DNA of 37,655 nt from an uncultured Algimonas sp. (GTDB taxonomy: Bacteria; Pseudomonadota; Alphaproteobacteria; Caulobacterales; Maricaulaceae): positions 1 through 37,655 of the forward strand of contig CALDUL010000078.1 in the NCBI GenBank assembly GCA_937923575.1, read 5' to 3'. How positions within the stretch are numbered: position 1 is the stretch's first letter; the number at the start of each line of letters is the position of its first letter. Of the stretch, positions 1-12,400 are shown in pieces. Made by a program: the position numbers and the translations under genes. Under the pieces are notes generated by a model, which worked only from the letters and a program-made list of their open reading frames with translations, was not told where the DNA came from and did not search any database.

Positions 1-227
1 AACGCGAGCTAAAATCGACGCATTATAGTTCTGAGGTCAAAAGACTTACTGAAGAGATCGAGCGCCTTCGAAAATTGGCAGAATCCAGCAACGCAAAGCA
101 AAAGAAGAAGGCCAAGAGCGTTCTTCAACCCAAGCCCGACATACCAACTAGCTTAGTGAAGAAGAAGGGGCGAAGCGATCAATGGGTTCCTGTCTATCAA
201 GGTGGATCGACTGGACTGAAACGCTGA
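1..227 (+). CDS. C-terminal fragment of an unrecognised coiled-coil protein (5' end outside window)
   Basis: An open frame enters the window (first full codon at base 3) and ends with TGA at 225-227, giving 74 visible residues. The first part is a heptad-like charged helix (VKRLTEEIERLRKLAE). It is followed by a very lysine-rich stretch (KQKKKAKS) and a short tail, SDQWVPVYQGGSTGLKR. No catalytic motif is visible, so I do not recognise the family. Codon use is markedly more AT-rich than in the rest of the window, as is the DNA just downstream, which suggests an acquired segment. It could be the end of a mobile-element gene such as a recombinase or accessory protein, but nothing in the visible residues proves that. 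Confidence 0.6.
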   Translation, partial: RELKSTHYSSEVKRLTEEIERLRKLAESSNAKQKKKAKSVLQPKPDIPTSLVKKKGRSDQWVPVYQGGSTGLKR

Positions 228-424
228 ATTTCCCAAGAATGGGGGTAGTTTTGGGGGTATGAATTGAAAAATACCTCTAAAACTCTATTTTTTTCAAATA
301 TCTAAAAGGATAATGCGTTGCCTCTTCTGGCACCATTTTCCCAACGATTTTCAATGCCGATCCTATAATCGCAGGGTCGTGTTTCGCTCGGGCGTTTGCG
401 GGTTTGACCTGCCGGGCGATGTGC
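228..424. other. AT-rich intergenic stretch, no gene seen
   Basis: The two flanking genes converge on this spacer. It holds the paired TGGGGGTA repeats and a run of AT-rich sequence (about 262-312). GC content rises back to the level of the window at about 370. No credible reading frame or RNA gene was found. Confidence 0.5.
240..259 (+). repeat. Two direct copies of TGGGGGTA, 12 bases apart
   Basis: TGGGGGTA occurs at 240-247 and again at 252-259, about one helical turn apart and just after the stop of the left-edge gene. Paired short direct repeats next to an AT-rich border can be recombinase or excisionase arm sites. That role is inference only, since no integrase is visible in the window. 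Confidence 0.4.
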
Positions 425-451
425 AAAGCCCGCCTCGGGGAGGCGGGCTTT
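425..451 (-). terminator. Hairpin terminator after the giant surface-protein gene
   Basis: A perfect 12-base stem (425-436 with 440-451) has a 3-base loop and carries AAA/TTT at its base. It starts 5 bases past the stop of the minus-strand giant gene. Because the stem ends in A and T runs on both strands, it could act in both directions and also end the left-edge gene. Confidence 0.8.
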
Positions 452-456
452 GGTAT

Positions 457-3400
457 TTAGAACTTGCCAACGACGTTGAAGAACCAGCCGACGGCGTCCT
501 CCTCGCGGGCTGAGAGGTATTGCTCCTCCACTCCGCCCCAAGTGAGGCCGGCACCGATTTTCGCGTTGTCGCCGACGTGGCGGTAGAGACCGGCAAGGCC
601 GCCATCGCGTGTGATGATGCCGCTACCGATGTCGAGATGGCGCAGCTCCACGGTTGCGTCCCATTTCGACGTCGCGTGATAGTCGAGGCGGGCAATCAGC
701 AGATCGGCTTCGCTCTTGGTGAAGTCCAGCTGGTCGCGCGAGCTCGTCACCTCGCCGGAGCGGTAGGCGTATTTGCCGCCCAGCGTCCAGCGCGGTGTCA
801 CGTCATAGGAGCCGTCCACGCTCGCGATCATGCTCTTCTGGCGATAGTCCAGCGTCTGCCCGCCGAAGCGTTGCGAGGTCGGTGACAGATCGTCCAGCCA
901 AACAAGCTTCGCCAGCAGGTTGAACCGGTCGTCCCAGATCGGGCGATAGGCGGCCGCGATCGAGGCTTCGATAAACTCCGCATTGTTGAAGCTCTGCGGG
1001 CCAAGCTGGGCATCGGGACGCGACTGGTCCGACTTGGCAAGGTTGAACTTGCCCTGCAGCTTGAGCTCGTCGGACGCCTCGTAGCGAGCGGTCGAGCGCA
1101 GCAACCAGGTACGACGTTCATCGCCCGTCTCGATGTTCTCGTCCTCGCGCCATTCCGCCGACACGCCTGCGCTCATGCGCTCATTGCGCCAGCTTGCCTT
1201 GCCGGCGAAGCTCTCGCGGTCGAACTGATCGACCGTTCCGATTTCCGCCGAGACGCCGAAGCTCCAATTGCCGGGGCTGTAGTCGATCCCGTAGGCGTGG
1301 GTCAGACCGTGCAGGCCCTGATCTGCGAACTGGAAGCGCTCCTCGCCGTAAATGCTCAGCGCATCACCATAGCGTTGGCGCGTACCGACATTGAGCGTTC
1401 CGAGGTTCGCCGCGAGCTGGCTGTTGAGCGGCAGGTCGTAGGCGAGATAGCTCTCGTCGCCGTCCTCGTGCTCGAAGCGCAGGCTCGCGCGCGCGCCCAG
1501 CCCGTCCTCGCCCGTGGAGATTTCACCGCCGCCCAGCACATTCTTGGACAAGCGCACTTCCGCGCCCGCGCCGATCCGGTCTGTGGTGCGGGTGTTGTCA
1601 CCCTCAAGACCGAGCTGACCAAAGGCGTAGAGACTGTTGCTGTCATCCAGCTTGTAGTCGACGCGGCCACCGATCGACGTGCCGCTATTGCCGCGGCTGT
1701 CGTCAGAGAAGGCGACTCCGCCCCGCAGTGTGACCCGCTCGTTCACGGCCGCTTCCACGCTGGCTTCGGCATAGGAGCGCGAACCCACAGTCTGTTCGTC
1801 GGTGATGTCGGCGCGGGCTTTCAGGCGCAGGCCTTCTGACAGGCCGATGTCCATGCCGCCTCCGAACTGCTCGATCGCCTGATCGGTCGCTTCAGAGTAG
1901 CCGGCGAAACCGGCGTCGCGGTTGCGGTAATAGGCATAGGTCGTGCCGTCCCAGCCGATGGCAGCGAAGTCGTCGAAGTTGACTGCCGCCTCCAGAGCGA
2001 GGCCGTCGGCAGAGTTCTGCCCAGCGACACCGCCGCGGTCCTGTGCGGCATAGGTAAAGCCGCCGTCATTGGACCGGAACGCCTGCACGCCGAGACCTTC
2101 CGTCCGGGCATACTCCGCCTTCACATAGGAGCGCGGGGCAAATTGCAGCGTGGCATCGATGCCGTAGAGATCAGACTCCGCTCCGCCGTCCGTGTCGTGA
2201 TTGTATGTCGCGCCCAGCTTGAAGCTGTCGCCCAACCAGCGCGACACACGCGCACCGTAAACTGCCGCGTCGTCAGAGGCGCCGAAGACCGGCGTGTACT
2301 CATAGTCGACGACCAGCACGGACTCGTTGCCGCTCTGGTTGCCGTCGCGGAACAAACGTCCGTCATCCGTTGTCGAGCCGAGCGGTTGCGTCAGCAGCAC
2401 GCGGCCCTGGATGAAGTCGAGGTCGTAATCTGTACCATATGTCAGGCGGCGGGACTCCAGCACAAGGCCGGAGACGCTGTCGCGTGTCTCGACGCGGACG
2501 ATCTCCGAGCCGATGGCAATATCGCCGTGGCGCAGATAATAGACCGAGCCTCCCGTACCGCGCAGCACATCACGGCCTTGGCGTGATCCACCCTCGGCGA
2601 TGAAGGCTGTCAATTCGGTCCGCTCGTCGCCCAGCGCCGTCGGTGCGCCGCCGCCGTCCCAGCGCAGCTTCGCACCATAGAGAGTGCGGCGCACGCGGCC
2701 AAATTCGGTGTCGGTGAACTGCGTCTGGTAGTTGCCCCAGAGCAGGTAGTCATCGTCACGCTCGATCCGTGCATAGACACGGCCCGAAGTCGGCGCGTCC
2801 TGCTCGATTGTGCTCTCGTCACCATAGGTCGGGTAGTAGCGGTCGGGGTCAAGACGGCGCAGGAGGCTGTTGACGTCCTTGTCGTCCAGACCATTCAGCA
2901 AATTGCCGAGCCCGGCTTCGCCCGTGTCGGCGGTCGCGGTGACAGCCCAACGGTCGTTCAGCTTAGAGCGGACATAGAAGGCCACGCGGCCATCCTCATA
3001 GGAGCGGTCGCCGTCGGCATCGCGCGCGATGTTCTGGCCAATGGTGGCTTCGACCTGCGCGACGAAGAAGGTGTCGCGCGCACTGACGTCGACGCTGCGC
3101 ATGATGCGGTAGCCGTCGCTGGCCTCAATCGTGACGGACTGTTCGCCGCTCGGCAGGATCTGCTCGGCGACAAAGCGACCCGCTTCGTCCACGCGCACAG
3201 TCTGGCCCATGACTTGCACAGTGTCAGAGGAGACATTGCGGCCATAGACGCGGACCGTGCCGCCCGGCGTGCGCAGTCGGTCAACGAGCAGTGTCGAGTG
3301 ACCAAAGGCGGTGAAGCGTTCGCCCTCCCACTCGGCCGGAGTGAGGTCGAATTCGGCCTCGCCCAGGTCGAGCGATTTCGGTGCGGTCTCGTCAAAGCCT

Positions 3401-6400
3401 TGGCCGTCGATACCATAGACGCGCAGCACATAGCTGAGGTCGCGCGGCAGGACACCGTCGATGATTGGCAGGCGTGCCTGTCCATCGGCGAAGGTCGCGG
3501 TCGCGAGCGGTTCGCCGCGGGTGGAGCTCTTGGCCTCAAACAGGCGCAGCTCGGCGCGGGTCACATAGGCGTCGTAATTCCAATAGCCCTCCGCGTGGAT
3601 GATGCGGGCACCGCCTTCACCGTCGCTGACAACATTGGCCTGCGCATTCAGACGCTTGAGCGTATCGAGCGCGGAGACAGTCGTCTCGACTTCCATCGCG
3701 TCGGCGTAAGGCGTCGTGGCATTGCCCCAGTCGAGCCAGCGCTGCAGGCGGTTCGGCCGTGTGCTGGCGTCGGGTCCGGTCGATCGGCGGCCGACGGACG
3801 GTCCGTCGAACACGGGATCGTCGCCGTCCTGGCGCAGACCGAAACCGTCTTCGGCCAGTCGCGTAGAGCGGTCGCCGCGTGGGCCGTCGATCGGCTCCAT
3901 GCGGGTCACGCGGCCGTCCTCGCCTTCGCCGAAGCGAATGCGGTCGCGATTACCCGGACGCGGCTGCTCGCCGTCCGTATCGAAGACCTGTCCGGCTTGC
4001 ACAAAGCGCTCGCCGTCTTCCGTCCCATAGGGCGCGATATCGGCCGGGCGGTGCGTGCCCCAATCGGCCTGCAGCGCGATGTCGGTCAGGCCGCCATCAA
4101 GATCGCGGACCATGGCCAGCGCCACTTGCAGCTTGCCCTGCGCGGATTCGACCAATTCGCCTTCCTCGGCGTGATAGACGATCAGCGCGCGTTCCATGTC
4201 GGCGCGCTCCGCACGGGCTTGCAGCAGAACGCTAGCGGCACGTTCGGCGGCATCGGTGCGGATACGGCCGTTTTCGAGATCGGCTGCGAACAGATCGACG
4301 CGGACCAGCGGGCGGTGCGCCGCGCCGAAGTTCATCTTCACGAACTTGCCGCGCGTGGCCCGCACGACGCGCGGGTTCTCGGTCGTAACATTATAGGCCA
4401 GCGGCAGCGTACGGTCGTCCAGCTTGAGCAGGAAGTTGCTGCCACGCTCCGCATCCGGAATGCTCGCGCATGGGATATGGTAGCGGCCGAATTCGTCCGT
4501 CGTGATGATGTCGCCATTGACGGTCGCCAGGCGCACGCCCGGCAGGCCGGGTTCACCGTCGTCCGGATAGCCGTTCTGGTTCACATCGTCATAGACGCGG
4601 CCCAGCACGGGTGTGCAATCGAAGCTCGGCTCCGGGATATAGTCGACGACAGCCGTTGCAATCTCCGAGCGCGATCCGTCGCGCAAGCTCTCCGCAAAGG
4701 CCTGGTTCTCATGCGCACCGAATTCGACATTCGGACCCGCGAGCAGGCGCAGCGACACGGCCAGCGTTTCGCCCGGGTCAAGCGTGTCCAGCGGAGCGTC
4801 TTCGCCCAGCGCGATATCCCAGGACAGCACGCCGCGCGACTGCACGAGCGGCTCGGAGACGACAGGCTCCCCGCCGTCGCTGACGCGCGCGCTGCCCGGC
4901 ACGAAGGCAAAGCCCTGCGGCAGGCGGTCTGTGATGCGCAGATCCGTCATGGTGGAGCCGGAGTCGTTGGTGACCTCGATGCGGTAGAGCACGGGATCGC
5001 CGATCTGCACGGTGCGCGGCTGAGCGGTCTTGGTGACCGTGAGCTGCGAGGCGTCGGACAGGGGCACAAGCTCAACAGATGCATCGGCAGATGCCGTGAT
5101 CGGTGAGCCGTCCAGCGGCGTGAGCGCGGTCGCGTTGACTGTGTTGACGAAGTCGCCCGCGCGGTCGGGACTGACCGCAATGTCGAGCTCGACCGTCACG
5201 CTATCACCCGGGGCGAGCGAGCTCGTGCTATCGAGGGTTTCGGCAAAGGTCGCACCGTCATAGCGCGTGTCGATCTTTGCATTGCTGCTCGAATCGTCGG
5301 TCATGCGCAAATTCATGAGGCTGACACGGTCCGGGCCGAAGGTCTCCTGCAGGTTATCGATCAAGCTAACGCCGTTGAGCTGCGTTTCGCCGGTGTTCTC
5401 CACGCGCAGGGCATAGGTCAGCAGCTGGCGGCCATCGGCGTCGAGTTCGGGTCCGGACACAACCGACTTGGTCGTGGTCAGACCCGGCACACCGCAATCG
5501 CGCAGCGGGATGTTGTTAGCCAGCACGCTTGGGTCGCCTGCTTCGAATGCGAAGCGTGTGTAGAAGCGTGGGTTGGCGGGCAGCCCAGCATCGGCGAGTC
5601 GGTTCGTGTCGGCGACTTCGGTGCTGCCGATGACGGCCGGGTTGGCTGGCAGGAGCGAAGTCGCGTCCAGCACTTCGGTTTCCGGCAGGCGTGCCGTGCT
5701 GACGTTACCCGTGGTTGGATAGGTCAGCTCCAGCTCATACTCGCCGGGTTCCGTGACGTAGAACTGGTAGAAACCGTCCGTCCCGTCTTCGACGATGACG
5801 ATGTTGTTGAGCGTACCGATGGCGCTGTTGCGACCGGCAGGACCGTTCACGGCGATGCGACCGCCGGACAGGATGCCGCCGTTCTCTTCGCAGTAGAAGT
5901 AGCCGGTTGGATCGTAATCCAGCGCATCGGGGATGCCGTCACCATCGCGGTCTTCCTCAAAGCTCTCGAAGATGTCCGGTGCGCCGTCGCCGTCGCGGTC
6001 CTCGAGCGGGTGCGGTGTAGGTTGCAGGTCGTCACCGGAGCCGGGCGTGACGCTCGGATCGTTGGACGGCACGGGGCTGCTGAGTTCGGCGGCGTTGGCG
6101 AAGGCTGTATTGCCCTGCGCGGGTCCGGCGATTGTTGCATCGACGCGGACCGTCAGCGTGACCGTCGCGCGTTCGCCAACAGCCAGCGCACCGGAGCCGT
6201 CGAACAGTTCGGTCGTGGCCGCGCCGTCATATCCGGCGTTCAGTGTACCCGTCAGCGGACCGTCGGCAGTCGTCGTCGGGTCGGCATAGATCACGGCAGG
6301 CGCGAGCGTCGTGCGCAGATCGTCGATCAGCGACAGTCCCGTGAGCGTCACATTGCCGGTGTTCTCCAGCACCAGATCATAGGTCAGGTCGTAGATCGGG

Positions 6401-9400
6401 CCACCGACCTGAACGGAACTGGCGACCGTCTTCTGCAGCGACAGGCGCGGCATACGGTCGGCCGTGACCGTCTCGGACACTTCGGGCGAACCCGCATCGC
6501 CACTGTCGGCGGAGGCGAGGTTCGTCACGGAGCCCGCGTCGATATCGGCCTGTGTCACGGCGTAGTCGGCCGTACAGGTCAGGCTCTCGGACGGGGCGAG
6601 CAGCGTTGTCGGACAGACGACGGTATCGATCTTGTCGTCGGTGACGGAGACGCGTTCGGTCAGGGTCTGGTTGCCCGTATTGGTCACGTCATAGGCGTAG
6701 GAGACGATGTCGCCGACCTGGACGAAACTCTCGGTCGTGGCGCGCTTGACGATGGACAGGCCGGGCGCGGCCTCGGTCTCGATCGTGACGCTGTCTGGGC
6801 TCGAAACCGTGTCGCCGCTGCTTGCAGTCGCGATATTGGTCACGAAGCCCGCATCGAGATCCATCTGTGTCACCGTGTAGTCGGCGGCGCACGTCAGGGT
6901 TTCGGTCGGTGCGATCAGCTCTGCCGGGCAGACGACCGTTGCGATCTTGTCGTCGCTCACCGTGACCGGATCGGTCAGGGTGACGTTGCCGGTGTTGGTC
7001 ACGACATAGCTATAGGTCACGATCTGGCCCGCTTCGGTCAGAGCCGTTGCATTGGCGGACTTTGCGATCGTCAGTGATGGCTCTTGCGTGGCGGTCACAG
7101 AGACGGTGTCCGGAGCGGACGGCGTCTGCGTGCCGACCTGTGCGGTTGCGATATTGGTCACAGTGCCTGCATCGAGATCCGCTTGCGTGACCACATCCTC
7201 GCCGAAGCAGGACAGGGTCGCGCCGGGCACGAGGCCTCCGCCTGGCAGGGCTGGGCAGGTGACATCGGCGATGCGGTCATCGGTGATGGCCACAGCGTCC
7301 GTCAGCGTCACATTGCCGGTATTGCGAACGATATACTCATAGGACAGCGTATCGCCGACCGCGGTGAATGTGCTCGACAGGGCGCGCTTGTCCACCGTGT
7401 AGGCGGGCGCGCGGTCACCATTGACGGTCGCGCTCTCGGTCGGTGAGGTCGTCGTGCCGTCCGTGGCGCTGGCCGTATTGGTCACAGTCCCCGCATCGAC
7501 ATCCGCCTGAGTGACCGTGTCGGTACCGGTACAGGTGATCTGCGCGCCGGGCAGCAGGCCGCCGCTCGGCAGGGCTGGACAGGTCACATTCGCGATCCGG
7601 TCGTCGGAGACGGTGATCGCCTGGGTGACGGTCACATTGCCGGCATTGGTGACGATGTATTCGTAAGACAGCTGATCGCCAGCCGCGTCGAACTGCGTGT
7701 CCAGCGCGCGCTTTTCAAGGCTGAGCGCAGGAGCTGTTGCGGCGTTGACCGTCTCGCTGACAGGCGCAGTTTCAATTGTGCCGGAGCGACCCATCGCCGT
7801 GTTGGTGACGGAGCCCGCATCGATGTCGGCCTGGGTGACCGTGTCAGAAGCCGTACAGGTCAGCGTCGCGCTTGGCGGAAGACCCCCTGCCGGGAGAGCC
7901 GGACAGGTGACTTCGGCAATACGGTCGTCCGAGACGGAGACAGCGTCTGTCAGCGTCACATTACCCGTATTGGTCAGCACATATTCGTAGCGCAGCTCAT
8001 CGCCGACAGCGGCGTAGCTGGTGTCGAGCGCGGTCTTGGCGAGGCTCAGCGCGGGCTCCTGCGTGCCGTCGATCGTTGCGGTCGCGGGCGGCGTTGTTGT
8101 CGTGCCGTCCGTGGCGGTCGCGATGTTGGTCACGCTCCCGGCATCGAGATCGGCCTGGGTCACCGTGTCGGAGGCTGTGCAAGTCAGCGTCGCATTCGGG
8201 ACAAGTCCGCCCGCTGGCAGCGCCGGACAGGCGATCGTGCCGATGCGGTCATCCGAGATGGAGAGCGCGTCGGTGACGGTCACATTACCGGTGTTGGTGA
8301 TGGTGTAGCTGTAGTCCAGCACATCGCCGACCGTCGCGAAGTCGTTGCTGCGCGCGGTCTTGACCATGTCGAGCGCCGGATTCTGGTCCGCGTCCACGGT
8401 TTCGGAGACCTGCGTCGACACTGTATTGCCGGAGCGCGCCGTGGCGAGGTTCACAACCTGGCCCGAGTCGATGTCAGCCTGAGCGACCGTATCGGAGCCC
8501 GTACAGGTCAGCGTCGCATTGGGTGCGAGGCCATTTGCGGGCAGAGCCGGGCAGCGCACGTCGTTGATGCGCGAGTCGGTGATTTCGACCGGAAGGCGCA
8601 GGGTGACATTGCCGGTGTTCGTCACGACGAAGGCATAGTCGAGCACGTCACCGACGCTGTCGAAAGAGGCGCTACGCGCGGTCTTCACGACATCCAGCGC
8701 GGGCATTTGCACGGCCGGGATGGTGACGAAGACGGGCGGCGAGGATGCGCGCGGATGCTCCGCATAGGCGTCGTTGGTCAGGCTGCCTGCGTCGATATCG
8801 GCTTGCGTGACCGTGTAGTCGGCCGTGCAGACCTCGATCTGGCCCGGCACGAGATTACCCGTGAAGCAGTCGATGGCACCGATCTTGTTGTCGATGACCT
8901 GGACCGTGTTCGTCAGCGTGACGTTACCGGTGTTCTCGATCTCGAAACGGTAGGTGATCGTCTCGCCGACGGTCGCATAGTCCGGCGTCATGCTCGACTT
9001 GCGCACTTCCAGCGCGGGGTTGGCGTTGGCCGGGATGGTCTCGGAATCGGGTGCCGATGTGACCGTGCCGTCCGTTGCGGTCGCGATATTGGTGACAACG
9101 CCGACATCCAGATTGTCCTGCGTCACGACGAAGTCGGCCATGCAGACAAGGTCCGCACCGGGAGCGAGGCCGCCCGCTGGCAGAGCCGGGCAAACAACGG
9201 ACGGGATGCGGTTGTCCGCCACGGTGATCGGATTGGTGATCGTGACATTGCCCGAATTGGTGACCGTATATTGATAGGTCACGATATCGCCGGGCAGGTT
9301 GAAGTTGATGGTCGTGGCGCGCTTGTCGATCTCTAGCGACGACATACGGGTGGCGAAGACACGCTTCTCAACAGTTGGTGACACAACGGTACCGCTCGTC

Positions 9401-12400
9401 GCCGACGCGACGTTCGTGACCAGCCCCGCATCGATGTCGGTTTGAGTGACAATGTAGTCGGCCGCGCATGTCACGCTCTCGCCCGGCAGCAATTGGCCAT
9501 TCGGCAGAGCCGGACAAGACACGGACGCGATCTTGTCGTCGGCAACGGTCACGGGATCGGTCAAAGTGACATTACCGGTGTTCGTCACGTCGAATTCGTA
9601 TGACACCACGTCACCGGGCGTATCGAAGGTCTGCGTCAGAGCGCGCTTGACGATATTCAATGCGGGACCTTGATCGGCCGAGACGGTCGCCATGTCGGGA
9701 TCCGAGACTGTCGAGCCATTGGACGCGGTCGCTGTATTGGTCACGAAGCCGGCGTCGAGATCGGCCTGCGTCACGAGATAGGTCGCGGTGCAGGAGATCA
9801 TGGCATTGGGCGCAAGACCCGCCATGGGCAGGGCTGGACAGGTCACCGAAGCAATCCGGTCATCGGAGACATCTATCGCGCCGCTGAGCGTGACATTGCC
9901 GGTGTTGCGGACATCGTAGCGGTAGGAGAGCACATCGCCGACGGTATCGAACTGCGTCTGCAGTGCGGTCTTCACGATATCGAGCGCTGGAGCCTGCATC
10001 GCGTCCACGGTCTCGGAGACTGTTGGCGAGGACGTGCCGGGAATGCTGGCCGACGCGAGGTTCGTCACCGAACCTGCATCCACATCGGCTTGCGTCACGG
10101 TGTAGCTCGCCGAGCAGGTCAGCACTGCGCCCGGAGCCAGTCGACCACTCGGAAGCGCCGGGCAGGAGACCGACGCGATGCGGTCATCGGACACGGAAAC
10201 CGCATCGGTGATTGTGACATTGCCGGTGTTCGTCACGTCATAGGCGTAGTCGATGCGCTCGCCCGCCGCTGCGAAGCCCGCACTCAGCGCGCGCTTGACG
10301 ATATCGAGGGCGGGTTGTGGATCAGCGGTAGCAACTTCGGTCACGGGAGAGCTCTGCGTCGTGCCGCTGGTTGCGGTGGCGGTGTTCTCGATCCGGCCTG
10401 CGTCGAGGTCGTCCTGGCTGACCGTATCCGTGCCGGTGCAGGTGATCTGCGCGTTCGGGGCGAGGCCACCGGCCGGCAGCGCAGGGCAGCTGACGGTGAT
10501 GCGGTTATCGGACACGGCGAGCGCGTCGGTCAGGCTGACATTGCCCGTATTGGTGATGACATAGGCATAGGACACCGTCTGGCCCAGCGTGTCGAAGACC
10601 TGCGGATCGGCCGTCTTGGTCATGGAGAGCGAAGGCTGGCTATCAGCCGTCACGGTCTCGGATACCTCTGGCGACGTCGTCGTGCCGTCCGTGGCGCTGG
10701 CCGTGTTGGTCACCGAACCCGCATCCAGATCGGCTTGCGTGATGATGTCGGACGCTGAACAGGTCAGCTGCGCACCGGGCAGCAGGCCACCCGCCGGCAG
10801 CGCCGGGCAGGAAATCGACGCGATGCGGTCATCATTGACAGTCACGGCATCGGTGATGGTCACATTGCCCGTATTGGTGATGACGTAGCGATAATCGATG
10901 ACGTCGCCGACGCTGTCGTAATCGGACTGTGCAGCGGTCTTGGCGATGTCCAGACTGCGAGTCTGGTTGGCGTCAATTGTCAGTGTGTCTGTCACAGGCG
11001 CGAGCGTCGTGCCTGCAGGAGGCGTGGCCGAAACGGTCGCGACATTGGTGACCGAGCCTGCATCGAGATCACTCTGGGTGACAGTGTCGGTGCCGGTGCA
11101 GGTCGTGGACGCACCGGGCGCAAGCGTGGTGACGGGGCAGTTCACAGTCGCGATCCGGTCGTCCGAAACGACGATGTTCGTGACCACGACATTGCCCGTA
11201 TTGGTCACGGCAAATTCGTAGGACAGCGTGTCGCCAACGGCGGAGAAGTCGCTTTGCGGACTTGTCTTGGCAATGGCGAGCGCAGGCGTGCGGGTGCCAT
11301 CAACCGAGGCGGTATCGGTCTGCGAAGGCACGGCTGTGCCGTCCGGGCCGTCGGCAGACAGCGTGGCGGTGTTCTCGACATTACCGGCATCCACATCGGC
11401 CTGCGTGACCGTGTAGTCGGCGGTGCAAACTGTGCTCTGACCGGGCGCTAGCGTGGTGGTCGGGCAAGCCACAGTCCCGGCGAGTGGGTCATCGATGGCG
11501 ATATTGGAGAGCGTCGTCGTACCGATGTTGGCCACATCAAAGGCGAAGGACAGCACGTCGCCCGCATTCGCAAAATTGGTCGAGACGGCCCGCTTGGCGA
11601 AGCTGACATCGGTCTGCGGATTGCCGGTCACCGTTGCGCTCGCGGTCTGGTCTAGCGGCGTGCCGCCGGGCGGTGTGGCCATGGCTGTTGCCGTATTCGT
11701 CACCGTGCCGGCGTCCACATCGGCCTGGGTCAGCGTGTATTCGCCCGTGCAGGTCGCGGTCGCGCCAGGTGCGAGCGTCGTGGTCGGACAGGAGAGCGAC
11801 GGGATCAGCGGGTCGCTGACGCTGATAGCCGACAGAGTGACATTGCCCGAGTTCGTCAGATCGAACGCGAAGCGGAGCGTATCGCCCGCCGCGGCGAAGC
11901 TCGTGTCCACCGCGCGCTTGGCGAAATCGAGCGCGGGCGAAACGGTCGCGTCGACCGTCTCGGACACGGGCGCGGACACCAGCGTATCTTTTTGGGCAAA
12001 GGCTTGATTGGTCACGGAGCCATTGTCGATATCGGCCTGGGTGACGCTGTAATCGGCTTCGCAGACCTGCGTGGAGCCTGGCGTGAAATTGCCGATGAAG
12101 CATTCGATCGTGCCGATCTTGTCGTCCACGACTTCAGTCGTGCCCGTCAGCGTGACGTTGCCGTCATTGCTCAGCGTGAAGCGGTAGGTAACCACATCGC
12201 CGGGCGCGGCGAAAGTCGTGGTCAGGGCTTCCTTGATGACCGACAGCGCGGGCGACTGGTCGGCCGGGATCGTCTCGGAGGTCTGTGGCGAGCTCAGCGC
12301 ACCGCTGTTCGCAGACGCGAGATTGGTCACCTGTCCGGCGTCGATATCGGCCTGTGTGGCAGTGTATTGTGCGGAGCAGGTCAGCGTTGCGGCTGGGGCG

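Noticed and set aside
312-336. TTCTGGCACCA-like end considered as a tRNA 3' remnant marking an att site
   Set aside because: No T-arm (GGTTCGA-type) precedes it and no acceptor partner is visible, so the resemblance rests only on the terminal CCA.
3214-5106. 630-codon plus-strand open frame opposite the giant gene
   Set aside because: It is antisense to the SdrD-like and linker part of the giant protein. GC-biased codons on the real strand leave the opposite strand open. The translation has no recognisable domain and is full of R/A/G.
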